Below the pieces are notes generated by a model. That model had not been told where the DNA came from, did not search any database, and saw only the letters and a list, made by a program, of their open reading frames with translations. Positions 21,093 to 31,689 of a DNA stretch of 64,000 nucleotides are shown one piece after another. Source of the DNA: Eulemur rufifrons (taxonomy: Eukaryota > Chordata > Mammalia > Primates > Lemuridae). Each line of letters starts with the position of its first letter. Within the stretch, counting starts at the first letter, position 1. Both the position numbers and the translations under genes were made by a program. The stretch spans positions 32,512,738 to 32,576,737 of the forward strand of contig NC_090996.1 of assembly GCF_041146395.1 (NCBI RefSeq), in the 5' to 3' direction.

Positions 21093-21438
21093 GTAGAACT
21101 GTCCCTTGGCAACCATGGGGGATGGGTTCTAAGATCCCTGTTCAGATACAAAATCCACAGATGCTCAAGTCTCACACATAAAATAGCACAGTATTTGTAC
21201 ATAACCTACACACACCCTCACATGTACTTTAAACCATCCGTAGATGACTTCTGATACCTAATACAATGTCAATGCCATGTAAATAGCTGTTATACTCTAT
21301 GGTTTGGGAAATAAAAGCAAGAAAACAAAGTCTGCACATGTTTGGCATGGAGGCAACCATCACAGACCTAACGACATTTTCCATCCGAGGTTGGTTAAAT
21401 CCACGGATGTGGAACCCACAGATACAGAGAGCGGAAAA
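21093..21438 (+). mobile_element. Tigger-like (mariner superfamily) MITE
   Basis: 'gtcccttggcaaccatgggggatgggttctaagatccc', 'cagatgctcaagtctcacacataaaatagcacagtatttgtac', 'gttggttaaatccacggatgtggaacccacagatacagag' form the consensus order. It has the same family and orientation as the copy at 16795-17130. Confidence 0.85.
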
Positions 21439-21620
21439 TAAGTACCTTTTGGCTTTGCAGGCCATACAGTCTCTGTTGCAACTATTCCACTCTGACACTG
21501 TAGCAGGAGAGCCACGACATGCAAATGAATAGGTGTGGCAATGGGTGTGGCCACGTTCCAATAAAACTTTATTTATAAAAATAGGCAGCAGGCCAGATCT
21601 GTCCCAACTGTTGGTCTAAG
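21439..21620 (+). mobile_element. Old DNA transposon fragment (hAT-like), family uncertain
   Basis: The segments 'cagtctctgttgcaactattccactctg', 'caaatgaataggtgtggcaatgggtgtgg' and 'ccaataaaactttatttataaaaatagg' form a repeat I recognise as widespread in mammals, though I cannot name the family with confidence. Confidence 0.55.
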
Positions 21621-21729
21621 CACATTAAAGAAAACAAATGAAAAACTAGAGAAAGGACAAAATTCAAGTTCCAGAAACTCCGCAGGTATGGATGAAGATC
21701 TCCGATGATCCAACCCTGTAACCCAACTG

Positions 21730-21850
21730 ATTCATTTTCTCATCCGGTGGTTATTTATTGAGCACTTACTTTGCCAGGTGCTGAGTACAGAGCAGTACAC
21801 AGGACTCCTGGCCCCCACAGAGCTTATATTCCAGTGGGAAAAATATGCAG
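21730..21850 (-). mobile_element. L2 LINE 3' end
   Basis: On the plus strand 'tggttatttattgagcacttactttgccaggtgctgag' and 'ctcctggcccccacagagcttatattccagtggg' represent antisense L2. Confidence 0.85.
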
Positions 21851-22582
21851 AATTCATTATATGGAGTAGGGATCCTAACATCTCAGACTCGCGGCTTCAG
21901 CACCATAGCTGGTGTCAAAACACCGTTTTAAACAACTAGAGATTGGCGGGTGCACTACAGACTGTGGACAACTGGTGCCAAATGGAACCGGTGCGCCAGG
22001 AACGGTTGCTGAGAACTCCGGGGGAAACCTGATTCGTGGACGGCTTTCGCTGAGGACCATGCTTTCCAGGAAGAAGAGGACAGTGTGGTAAATCGGGATA
22101 CATGTGCTTCCGGCCAAGCTGCAGATGACCCAGATAATTCTATTTCCCCACGGCCATGTTTATACTTTCCACAGGTGCCCAAGGTCTTGATTGTTACAAG
22201 AACCTCATCCTTCCCGGGAGACGCTGGACAGTGGTTTCCAGCAGGTGCTGCGAGTGTCGAAAGATGTTTCCAGAGTACAGACATCACCACTGCCCTGAGC
22301 GCTGAAACGAGAGCCGCTGGGTGCAGAAATACGCACCTGGACACATGCACGTTTGCACAGAGTCCTAGCGCAGCAGCTGGACGATGGCTTCGCTCTGATT
22401 TTAGAGTTAAGGACCAATCCTGTTCTCAGGAGGGAGGTAGGAGAAAGTCCTTCACCTGGAGAGAATCTTCCTCTTCCCAAATCACCGTGTGACACACTGA
22501 GATGACATGTCCTGAGTGCTGGTCTTCGCACACAGCATTTCAGGTGGGGGACATCAGCGTTGGGCCCAGCTGAAGTCTATGT
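21851..22582. other. Single-copy stretch without a gene
   Basis: Frames of 131 codons (minus, 21955-22350) and 135 codons (plus, 22085-22492) overlap each other on opposite strands, and neither resembles a known protein. No repeat is recognised. Confidence 0.5.
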
Positions 22583-22700
22583 TCCACCTTCTACGTGATC
22601 CCTCTGTGCCTCAGTTTCCACACTAATTCAACACGGTTGGCAGAGATATCCAGTCCCAGGGTGTTGTCAAGAACACAGGGATAAAGTACATGCAGAGCAC
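22583..22700 (+). mobile_element. MIR SINE 3' half
   Basis: 'gatccctctgtgcctcagtttccacactaa' and 'gggtgttgtcaagaacacagggataaagtacatgcagagcac' match the MIR core and 3' part. Confidence 0.75.
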
Positions 22701-22702
22701 AT

Positions 22703-23080
22703 GTTAAGGGCTGAACTGTGCTCCTCCAAAATCCCTGTGTTAAAGTCCTGCCCCTCCCACCTCCGCGCCTCACAGTGTGACTGTATTGGGTGTGGGGTCT
22801 TCAAAGAGGTTAATTAAGTTAAAATGAGGTCACTGGGATGGGCCCTAATCCAATGTGACTGGTGTCCTTTTAAAAAGAGATCAGGATACAGACACAAAGA
22901 GACCATGTGAAGACATGGTAAGAATGTGGCCGTCTGCCAGCCGAGGAGAGAGGCCTCAGAAAAACCACCCCATTGACAGACACATCGATCTCAGACTCCT
23001 GCCCCCAGAACTGAGAGGGAATACATTTCTGTTGCTCAGGTCACCCGGGCTGGGTGCTTGGTGACAGCAGCCCTGGCACA
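22703..23080 (+). mobile_element. MaLR-type LTR (MLT1-like), nearly complete
   Basis: Starts 'gttaagggctgaactgtgctcctcc' and continues 'aaagaggttaattaagttaaaatgaggtcactgggatgggccctaatccaatgtgactggtgtcc', 'gccgaggagagaggcctcagaaaaacc' and 'ggaatacatttctgttgctcaggtcaccc'. It is the best preserved LTR of its group in the window and has no internal retroviral genes beside it. The short frame inside it is not a gene. Confidence 0.8.
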
Positions 23081-23149
23081 TGAGCACAGTGCTTGGAAGA
23101 GAAGGTGCTGGTATGGCCCTTCTGCAGAGAGGCAGCCCGGCGAGGCGGG

Positions 23150-23345
23150 TGTAGGGAGCAGGTCCGGCCGTCAGACAGACCTCAGTTCAGACAGGGCAGG
23201 TTGGCTGGGTCCCTCTGGGGCTCAGTTTTCTCATCCACAGGTGGGGTTGATGCTCAGGGTCATGGGACAATGTGAGTACCACACAAAACAGAATGCAAAG
23301 CACCCAGCACCAGCCCTGGGCTACAGTAACTGCCCGGAAAATGGA
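23150..23345 (+). mobile_element. MIR SINE
   Basis: 'gacagacctcagttcagaca', 'ctctggggctcagttttctcatccacaggtgggg' and 'tgcaaagcacccagcaccagccctgggctacagtaactgcc' follow MIR order. Confidence 0.75.
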
Positions 23346-24881
23346 AGCTGATCTTCAGGGTCACGATGGACAACACAAGCCACGGTCAGCCTGGCTGGAT
23401 GAAATCTGACTTTTTCTCCCCAAGTCCACGATGCCCCAGTAAGTGAAGCTTCAGCATCATTTTCCAGCTTGACCCCTTGCTCGCCTTTGGCTGCACCAAG
23501 AAAGCAGACCTGGCCGATGGATGAGAGAGTAGGAACCAACACAGCGCATGTCATGAGCTCAGATCTCAAGAGAGTTTGAGTTTTTATTTTTATTTTATTT
23601 TTTTCTTAAAATGTACCGAAGGAACCTACCACCTGCACAGGGATGTAATAAAACATAGGATGGGCACGGTAAAAAGAATGGCTGTGGGACGTCAGGCATG
23701 TTCTTCCTTAAAGCCCTGGGCCACCCAGGAGGGGGATTGGAGCCCTCAGGTGCCCAGGGGACTCACCCAGGTGTGACTGCTTTCACGGAATCCCTGCTCA
23801 GGGATCACACATGCAGCAGAGAGGTGAGCCCAGGTGCAGAGCGGGAGGCAACTCGCACAGGCCTCGCCGGGTCAGGCAGCGAGCTCCCGGCAGGGACTCG
23901 TCTCCAGGAGTTTCTGACAACAGCCGGGCAGAGGAGGAGGCCCCCTCTTTGTCACCTGCTAATGGTGTGTAAAGGAAAGCAACTCTCCCTGCCCGAGGGT
24001 CATTCACAGCTGATGGAAAAGCTCTGTCCAGAGGCAGTCTGGCGAGATTTTCAATCCAATTTCTCTCGAGTGAAAGGCTAACAGGATAAGATCGCTCCCT
24101 GTTAACAACCTGGATTGTGAGTGAAGTCTCGGGGCTCGGGCGAGAGATGAGGTCATGAAATCAAGAGCTTACCTTGCAAAGCAATCCAGTCCAAGCCCCG
24201 GGTCTCTGGGCCTCCCTCCAGAGCCTGTTAATCTCGTGTTGAACATGCCCATCCCTGGCACTATCAGTCCGGACATGCAGGTCCTCCGGCCCAGGGTCCC
24301 ACCCCAGTGTTTGCAGCCAGGGCAGCTGGAGCCTGCAAGGCCTGTCCGTCAGAATCCTACAACCCTCTCAGCGTGGAGAGAATGAACCACCCTGAGAGCT
24401 AAGGCCTCACCGGTGACCCCTTTAGACATCTTATAAATCGGACAATTTTCTCATGTGGTTCCCTCCACTGCTGCAAACCGGGCATGAAATATATTGGGCA
24501 TCTTGTCCTGTCCAGGGGTGACAGCCAGTCTCCTTCTAAATAGCCCTGGCTCCCCAAAACCACAGTGAGCAAGTATCTGGGGGGAGCTGGCGTCCATCAG
24601 TGTCCCAAGCCCCACACTACGCACGGGGTCTCCCAGCCCCCCAATCCTGTGCAGCAGCAACACGAGGCTGGGTGACAGGTCCCACACGTGCAGGTGTCCG
24701 GGTACAGCAGACTCCACGATAAAGGTCTCTCTTTCACGTAAAAGCAAACTCTTCACCTCATCCTAACCTGATTCGCCTTCCTGAGCCGGTTTCAACTTGA
24801 CCCAAGGTGAGAATTTGAAAGTGACGGAGGATTAATTCAACACGCAAATTCAAACTGGTCAACGATTTTCAATGTGGATGA
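23346..24881. other. Single-copy stretch without a gene
   Basis: Contains a T-rich run near 23580-23606. Frames such as 23698-24081 (127 codons, plus) have no recognisable features. The part near 24030-24130 and 24780-24880 is less GC-rich and repeat-free. Confidence 0.5.
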
Positions 24882-25045
24882 CACTCCCGGACATTTATTT
24901 TTGCAAACGGCTTTGTTGGGGTGTAACCGATACACAGAAACCTGCACGTATTCAGTGTGTACGATTCGACGCGCTGGACACAGACACACACGCACGAGGC
25001 CGTCGCTGCAACAAAGGCAGCAGATGTGTCCATCAGGTCAGGACC
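24882..25045 (-). mobile_element. L1M 3' UTR fragment
   Basis: The plus strand reads 'ggctttgttggggtgtaaccgatacacagaaacctgcacg', then 'ttcagtgtgtacgattcgacgcgctggacac' and a 'gcagatgtgtccatcagg' segment, the antisense L1M 3' UTR. Unusually many CpGs are present for such an old element (about one per 15 bases near 24950-25010). Confidence 0.7.
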
Positions 25046-25049
25046 CCGA

Positions 25050-25270
25050 TCATACGAAGTTCAAGGACAGAACTGACCTCAGTCGGCAGAGAGCCCTGAG
25101 TGAGGGCTGGGGGTGAGGGGGTCTGACTGGGGTGGGTGGTGGGAAGCCTCTAGCAGTTGAAAATGTTTCATATCTTGATCGGGGTGGTGGGAACCAGGGG
25201 TTACACGTATGTAAACACTCATCACGCTGCATCTGTGAGATGCGTGTAGTTGCCAGAGTGTAGACACTGG
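25050..25270 (+). mobile_element. L1M 3' UTR fragment
   Basis: 'gaagcctctagcagttgaaaatgtttcatatcttgatcggggtgg' and 'acacgtatgtaaacactcatcacgctgca' match the sense L1M 3' UTR, in inverted orientation to the preceding piece. Confidence 0.65.
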
Positions 25271-25929
25271 CGGTTTGGACAACATCCTCGTGGCAGACAC
25301 CAGATCAGAGCGGTGCCTTTCATGACGCCAGGTCAGCCTGCGAGGTGGCGCCCAGGAGGAGAGAGACACGCACATCATCCCGCTCCTCTTGTTCCGTAAC
25401 TCGCCACCTGGCCTGGGCTCTGCCATACATCAATAAATACAGCAAACCTCACTTTCCCCGTCCCCAGCATTAGCTTGGGGGTATTGAGAAAGAGAAATAA
25501 AGCAAAGACAGAACAGAACGCCAGGTTTCCACGAGTGCAGTCCTCAGAAACAACTCATTTGCACCAAAGCCCTGAGAATAAAGACAGCCCTATTAGAGCA
25601 GGTTGGTAAAACCCAAGGAATGCAGAGAACATACTCGTCTGCCTTTCCCAGGCTGTCACTGCTAAGATTTCTGGACTTCAAGAGACACCATCGTGTACAA
25701 GGCGCTTGTACGGTGGGGAACAAGACTAAGGCCGGGAGAACACAGAGTCCCAGGTGGACGAAATCCAGCCTCTCGGGTTTCTGAGTCAGGCATTGACCGC
25801 TGAGCGCCCCTGGGCTGGGGGCAGAGGTGACGGAAAGCAGAAAGCTCCCCGAGGGACCTGGGGCGAACGGGGAGGAGGAGGAGCGCGGGCTCGCGGCCGA
25901 GTCTGCAGGGCAGTATTGGGGCACTCGGA
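25271..25929. other. Single-copy stretch without a gene
   Basis: Overlapping frames of 115, 144 and 161 codons on the minus strand have no recognisable protein. 25850-25935 is locally CpG-rich. A possible antisense L2 patch lies at about 25665-25745. Confidence 0.45.
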
Positions 25930-26075
25930 TCTTGCGAGTGAGCAGGAGTTTTCCAGGCAGGGAAAGTGGAAGTCGCAAGTGGAACCTGTGCCCAGCACAG
26001 TGTTTGGGACAGTGTTGGCCTCAGAAAGTGTTTGCTGAAGCTGTGCGAGCATTCACAGATGAACGAATGGGCGGG
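25930..26075 (+). mobile_element. L2 LINE 3' end
   Basis: 'ctgtgcccagcacagtgtttgggacagtgttggcctcagaaagtgtttgctgaag' and 'acagatgaacgaatggg' match the terminal L2 region, diverged. Confidence 0.55.
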
Positions 26076-26216
26076 CGGGTGAGGGAGGTCTCGGCTCCCC
26101 AGAACCCACGGCCTGGCCTCGAACTCAGCAGTCACCCCCCACCCCATTCCACCTGGACCAAATAACTACACCACCAAAAAGTATCTAGTTAAAGGTAGGC
26201 TGGCTGAGCCACTGTG

Positions 26217-26280
26217 AGGGGGAGGAGGGAAGGGAGGAGGGAAGGGAGGAGGAGGAGGGAAGGGAGGAGGGAAGCAGGAG
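26217..26280 (+). repeat. (GGAGGGAA)n purine minisatellite
   Basis: About 64 bases of GGAGGGAAGGGAGGA-type units in imperfect tandem, pure G and A apart from one C near the end. Confidence 0.9.
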
Positions 26281-26875
26281 AGGCGGCCACTCCTCGGGGA
26301 GCTGTACCAGCAGTGGCTCAGTGGGAAGATCGAGGCACGCTGACAGGAGGACCTCTGGATCTCATAAGCCAGGTGCTCCCGTGAGCCACGCCCTCCCCAG
26401 AGCAGCGCTGACCTCGTTGGCCTGCCCCCCACCGCGCCCCCACTGCACCCCGTCACCCTGGCAGGGACACTCCCTCCCGGGCGATGTGGCAGCGGCAGCT
26501 CCCAGAACTGGCCACCAGGTGGCGTCAGGCCCTCACCTTCCTTCCCAGGCTCCAGCCGCGGGAACCAAGCCTGAGACTGGGGACTTCCAGAGCGGGAAGG
26601 TCCCTGTCCCCAGTGGACCCTGAAGCCAGCCCAGGGGACCCCAGAGCAGCCTGAGGAGGCGAGAACTGTGGTCCCAGCCTGCACCCACGCTGTCCCTCGC
26701 AGGGCAGGGCAGTGGGGAAGAGCTCAGGCCCGGTTCTACCAGACAGCAGGGTCAAGCCATGCTTCCTGGAGGCATCTCCAGCCCTTTCTCAGGGGGAGGA
26801 AGCGTTGCCAGGCACAGAAGCCCCACGACTACCTGTTGTAAACACGGAACTGCCCATGGATCATTGGGGAGGGGT

Positions 26876-26899
26876 AAAAAAAAAAAAAAAAAAAAAAAA
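26876..26899 (+). repeat. Poly(A) run of 24
   Basis: A24 follows 'gaggggt' and is followed by a small hairpin (agtgctt-aaa-aagcact, 26904-26920). No SINE or L1 body precedes it, so its origin is unclear. Confidence 0.9.
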
Positions 26900-27089
26900 G
26901 CTCAGTGCTTAAAAAGCACTGACGATCCCAGTACTAACCCTAGCGGGTCCCCGCCCTGGGCAGAAACCCCAATAGCACTTATCACTTGGGGTTCTTTTTC
27001 GCAGTGGGACCCCCATATTGATCTAGGCTCAGGTCCCACGAGATGTGGATCCACCTCTCCCTGGAGCACAGAAAGTGCCCAACCCACAG

Positions 27090-27180
27090 TGCCTGACCCA
27101 CGAGGCAGGATGTGCTCCATTACACAGATCACACAACTGAGGCCCAGGACCCGTGAGAAGGGGACTAAGCAGGGACTTCC
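27090..27180 (-). mobile_element. MIR SINE fragment
   Basis: 'gtgctccattacacagatcacacaactgaggcccag' is the reverse MIR core with its tail lost. Confidence 0.6.
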
Positions 27181-27479
27181 ACCCCCCCTCTAGGATCACA
27201 GCCGGCTCTGCCTTGTCAAAACACTGCTCCAGGGGACCAACATCCCTCCCCTCCCACCTCTATGGAGACAGATTAAATCAAGGCGGTTGTGCAGATGAAC
27301 AGACCTGTCTTCAGGGCAAGTGGACTTGAGCAATAAGCACCGCTCACTCTCTGCAACCCTGGGGTTGACCAGCGCACAAAGCAAAGGTGGGCGGCCCTGC
27401 TCCTTATTCACACCTGTCCGCGAACTCAGTGTCCGGCATGCTCCAGCCCCCGTCCCCGCAGAGACCCAGACACAGAGCT

Positions 27480-27735
27480 CCGACCTCACTCATCTCTCAG
27501 CCCTCTTCTCTGCCAAATACCCTGCACAGCCTCCCTGTGTTCTTCCTCCTCTGCAGTGTCACGAGACTCCCCGGGTGTGTGCTGTCCCTTTGCCTAAATG
27601 GTAAGCACGCCACCGGCGGGGGCGTGTGCTTTTGTTTTTGTTTTAAATTTAATTTGTGCTCCTCCACTCACCCATAGCGTCTAGTGCCTGAATCTGCACT
27701 CAGTAAGCACTCAACAAACGTGTCTCGTTGCCGTT
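27480..27735 (+). mobile_element. L2 LINE 3' end
   Basis: 'ccctgcacagcctccctgtgttcttcc', 'gcctaaatggtaagcacg' and 'gtctagtgcctgaatctgcactcagtaagcactcaacaaacgtg' follow the end of L2. The middle includes a T/G-rich patch at about 27630-27655. Confidence 0.65.
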
Positions 27736-28512
27736 GGTACAGGCTGTGTACCAGGGTAGGGGTGGAGTGTTGACAACTGGAAAATGAAAGGGTTTCAGAA
27801 TTATGGAGCAAATGAACAGGGAGATGCCACGTCTATAATAAATATATCTCTGAAGAGCCTTAAAAGAAATCAATGAAGCACAACATCAAAGTCCCAGGGA
27901 GTTATAAATCAGCAGCCTGATAGACAAAAGTGCACCCGAAATCATTTAAAGTGCACCAGAAATCATTTATGTCTGAGTAATTAGAACACATTGGAACAAC
28001 TCTGTGCCATTGAACTGAAATTGAGCAACATAATGTTTATGAAATCCCCGTGGACTTGGGGAGAAAACCGGAAAGATGAAAGTTGCGCTGAACAATCTCC
28101 CCACCTGCCCAAGGGCCCTCCTGCACAGTCCCCCAGGGGGACCTAGGGGGAGATGGAGTTTCTTTTTAATCTATGCCCAAATTTGCTTTTTTTTCTTCTT
28201 ATTTAAAAATGTTTGCAGTGCCAGTTGTTGAGGAAAAACTGCCAGCCCCGGGCTGTATGTGAGAGAACAGATCTCCCACCCACCCGCCTCCAAAGAGGGG
28301 AGTCTGGGATAAGACAGAAATGACACCTGGAGAGCGTTTTTCCTGTAAAAAGTGGCCACTCTTGGTAAGAAAAGGGCTGGGTTTCCTTCTCAGCGCTCCC
28401 ACAGGATTGACACTCCCCTCTCAGCCCCAGGGAGGGGAAAACCAGAGGGAACTGACCTCCAGTCAGGGAGCTGGGACCCTGGAGGCAGCAGGACAAAAGT
28501 CCAAGGCAATTC
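27736..28512. other. Single-copy stretch; candidate conserved block 27820-28070 with a tandem 21-mer
   Basis: The part 27820-28070 is A+T-rich, free of known repeats and resembles a conserved noncoding element. It carries a direct duplication of 21 bases at 27927-27947 and 27948-27968 that differ at one position. 28080-28500 is mixed. No coding region is recognised. Confidence 0.4.
27927..27968 (+). repeat. Tandem duplication of a 21-mer
   Basis: Copy 1 is aaagtgcacccgaaatcatt plus t; copy 2 is the same except c to a at the eleventh base. Each copy holds a GTGCAC palindrome and an AAATCATTT element. Confidence 0.95.
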
Positions 28513-28620
28513 TGCAGGAGGAGAATGGGAGATGCAGGAGGAGAATGGGAGATGCAGGAGGAGAATGGGAGATGCAGGAGGAGAATGGGAGATGCAGGAG
28601 GAGAATGGGAGATGCAGGAG
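28513..28620 (+). repeat. 20-bp minisatellite, about 5.4 perfect copies
   Basis: The unit gcaggaggagaatgggagat repeats without a single mismatch from 28513, and a partial sixth copy ends near 28620. Perfect identity between units implies recent expansion or ongoing homogenisation. Since 20 is not a multiple of 3 and no unit contains a stop, open frames cross it on both strands without being genes. Confidence 0.97.
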
Positions 28621-29554
28621 GGAGATCGGAAGGAGCGATTTCTGTGGCCCTCCGTGGAATCCACGCATCTCCTGCTCACTAGGAAAAGCAACCCATCTAC
28701 CTTGACTGGGGACTAAAATTAGGATAAGGCAGGAACCTGAACTTGGACATGTGAAAAGCAGCACCCAGGTGCATCAGATGCTCTTGTGATCTCCCCACTC
28801 GATGATGAAACCTGGCCCCATAAACACGACCCCAATATGGCCCCAGTACTAGACCACCTGCTCCCAACAAGACGATAGTCGGAGCCAGTCTGTGAATGGG
28901 ACCTGACATCCCAGTGTGTCTATCAGCTCACACACACTGAGAAATGAAAATCCCCACCTGGGGTGTGACTCCCTCATCACGCCCCAGGTCTAGACTACTT
29001 ACAGCCTCAGACTCTGGGAGCCACGACCCGGGCCGTCAGCAGGTCCGACAGTGGAAGATGCCTGCCTGCGCTGAGGGGGGCGTGGGGCTGACGCTGCAGC
29101 CCGTGTCCAGAAAGATGTCTGTCTATGCTCCCCCTGCCGAGAACCCAGAAGGCTTATGTTGGGGAATCCACCCTCAACTGCGCCAATGCAGATGTTCAGG
29201 GGGCACACGTGTGTTCCGACCCTGGAAGGAAGGCCTCCCAGGGTGGCTGGCGGAGGGGAGGTCCCGCTCCCCTGAGGGAGACTGACCACCGCCATGCCAC
29301 CAGCCACTTCCCATGTCGGGGCCTCTGCGATTCTGCCCCCTGCGCCAACTGAGGCCCCTCAAAAGAGGCGGAGGCCGGATCTCAGGATGCCCTGCAGGCG
29401 GGGTCAGGGTCTGGGTTTTATCCTGACAGTTAAAACACTCGGCCAGGGACAGACGGATCCGATCTTTATTTTTGAATCTTGTATTAATACATCATAGTAT
29501 TTTTAGTAGCCCGTACCGAGACCCCAGTTCTAGGAAAAACCCCCTCCTGCCTCC
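28621..29554. other. Single-copy stretch without a gene
   Basis: No repeat or exon is recognised. Frames up to 113 codons have no recognisable product. Confidence 0.5.
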
Positions 29555-29735
29555 ACCTGAGAACCTGCTCTTCCCTCTCCTCACTGTGTGACTCGAGCAG
29601 GTCACGTGCCTCACTAGGCATCACTTTGCTCATCTGTTAAATGGGGACAAGATGCTGTGACGACTGCCCGAGGTTCTGTGAGTAAAATGCAGCCCTGGCA
29701 GGCAGTGAGGACGCAGCACGTGCTGGCTACTATCC
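29555..29735 (+). mobile_element. MIR SINE
   Basis: 'tcactgtgtgactcgagcaggtcacgtgcctcactaggcatcactttgctcatctgttaaatggggac' and 'ctgtgagtaaaatgcagccctggcaggcag' follow MIR order. Confidence 0.85.
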
Positions 29736-30190
29736 AAGTCTTTCGTTCCTTCTGCAAATAGTGACTGCGCGTCCCTTATGTCCAGGCACAGGTGTTGGGG
29801 ACACAGGGTGAGCAAACAAGACAAAACCCCTGCCGTCCTCGTGGTGGGGAGGAACAAGCCAGCAAGCAAGTAATGCACGGTGTGTCAGAGGATGCTCAGT
29901 GCTGCTGAGGAACAGAGGGGAAGGGTGCTGAGTGGGGCCCGGAGCCACCAGCAAGCTCTGCAGAGAAGGTGATGTTTGAATAAAGACCCAAGGGAAGCAA
30001 GGATGCAACTTATCAAGCTGATGTCTGTGTTATTTCCCCACCATTTCCCCAGCTCCTACAAGTGTGCTCGGAACGAAGCAGGGGACCAGTAAAAAAGTTA
30101 TGAGATTAACAAGCCTTGGGGAAAAGTATTCCTGGTCAAGGGAACAGCATGTGCAAAGGCCATGAGGCGTGAGGACCATGGGAAACGGCT
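29736..30190 (-). mobile_element. L2 LINE, longer 3' fragment
   Basis: The plus strand shows, in order, 'ccaggcacaggtgttggggacacagg', 'caaacaagacaaaacccctgccgtcctcgtgg', 'gaaggtgatgtttgaataaagacc' and, near 30140, 'gggaacagcatgtgcaaaggccatgaggcg', which is the antisense order of about 450 bp of L2. Confidence 0.8.
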
Positions 30191-31229
30191 GAATCAAAAT
30201 GCACCAGAACACTGGGGGGCCGCCTTGTACATAAGGGTTTGGATTCTGGTCATGGGCTCCCCCCTGGTTTGGCCAAGCTCTGGCCTGGAGTAGCCCTGGG
30301 TCAACTCTGGCCAGGCGTGGTGGACTTCTCTAACTGCCTGACGCCTGCCGATGTTCCAGGATCACCCTGCCTTCGTCTCCACGGACGGAAAATACCATGT
30401 CTGGGGACAAAAGCCTGGACTCTGACCTCTCCTCTGCCCCCAGCAGGCGACTGCTCTCCGGAGTGGGCGAGGGCAGGCATTCACATTCCACTCCCGTCTC
30501 AGACAAGCCACAGCGGCTGCATGTGTTTTGGTGGTGATGGGACGGACTGATGCATATTGGAAACCCACATTTAAAAGACATCCCTCCTTCTGTAAATTGC
30601 AACAGCATCTCCAGATCCCGGTAATGAGCATCTAACTCAAATCCAAGCCATGGGCCGGGACAGGGGCCCAGGAAGCTCCGGGTGGGTAAGCCCACCAGGA
30701 CGCACGTGGCAGAGCCCTGTCCCCACCCCCAGTCATTTTCTTTCTTAGCAAAATCATTACTGAGCGTATCGAACTCCCTTACAGAGATGTATTTGCTCCC
30801 CTTATCTTCCCTCCGTCTTTCTTGATTAAAAGCTGTGTGTGATATTTGTAGTTATCAAACGTCAATATTTGGCATGGATTTGTGAGATGGATATGGGGGG
30901 AAGGAGGGAGTCTGACCATTTCCGTAAAGGGTAAAACCTTGAGCAAACAGACCGCATTTCTTATTAGGGGCACGGAAGAGCAGAGACTCATTTCAGAAGG
31001 GACGGGCCGGACTGCACCCCGGCGGGCTGTGGGCAATCAATGGCCAGGAATTAGATTCTCGATTTTATCGGGAAAGCCAGCCACCTGCAGAGGACGGGGG
31101 TGGGGGAGTCCAGCAGCCCACCTGACAACTGGGAGAGGTGGCAGAGCTCCCAGCCCTCTTCCCTAAAGAGCTCAGGTGGGTCCTGCACTCAAACTGGGCA
31201 GAGCTGAAATAATAGTGAGAAGAGTAATA
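30191..31229. other. Single-copy stretch without a gene
   Basis: No exon or repeat is recognised. 30740-30890 is A+T-richer and repeat-free. Frames up to 121 codons show no recognisable product. Confidence 0.5.
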
Positions 31230-31420
31230 GTTAAACCTCCCCCAGTGCCCTCTCCTAAGGCTTTACCTATATTCACTCATTCAAGCCTCCCAACCACCTG
31301 ATTGCTCAACTCCACAGATGAGAAAAGTACGGCACAGAGAGGTCAAGCCACCGGCTCAGGCTTCCACAGCGAGTGAGTGGCGGGGCTTGGAAACTGTGCT
31401 CCGGCCGGGTTCCCGATTGT
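31230..31420 (-). mobile_element. MIR SINE
   Basis: 'attcactcattcaagcctcccaaccacctgattgctcaactccacagatgagaaaagtacggcacagagaggtcaag' is a clear reverse MIR, followed by 'gcgagtgagtggcggggcttgg'. Confidence 0.85.
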
Positions 31421-31689
31421 GCACAGGACTGGTCGGTCCACCACTCTGTCACTCTGTCATGCGGCCACACCCCCGGCACAGCCCAGCTGCCCAGAATCCC
31501 AGTACACTGTCAGTGCTCGAGCGCTGCTGTCATTCAGGTCCTCTGCCCTCAGCAGCTACCTACGGGGCCTTGACAAGGTCAGGCAGAACCCAGCGAGCTC
31601 CTCCGCGAATCGTAGGTGGCAATAACCACAGCTGTCCCCGGAGTCCTTGACAAGTCACGCCACGTGCACTCGGAGGGCTTGGCGCCAAG

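Larger units (their letters stand above)
26076..27479. other. GC-rich stretch without a gene
   Basis: Holds the purine repeat at 26217-26280, a lone A24 run at 26876-26899 and a MIR remnant at 27090-27180. Overlapping frames up to 172 codons (minus, 26166-26684) are partly made by the purine repeat. No convincing exon is visible. Confidence 0.5.

Noticed and set aside
18180..23080. Possible endogenous provirus between the LTR-like copies at 18180 and 22703
   Set aside because: The two LTRs differ strongly, and the DNA between them is made of MIR, L2, L1, MER5A and Tigger-like pieces rather than retroviral genes. They are independent solo LTRs.
26166..26684. 172-codon minus-strand frame rich in proline
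   Set aside because: Its proline-rich end is the complement of the purine minisatellite at 26217-26280. No protein resemblance.
28498..28622. Possible CRISPR-like regular repeat
   Set aside because: The 20-bp repeats are head to tail without spacers, and the sequence is mammalian. It is a minisatellite.
28320..28764. Several long frames on both strands around 28320-28764
   Set aside because: They exist because the 20-bp minisatellite has no stop in the relevant phases. Repeated peptide units there reflect the repeat, not a gene.
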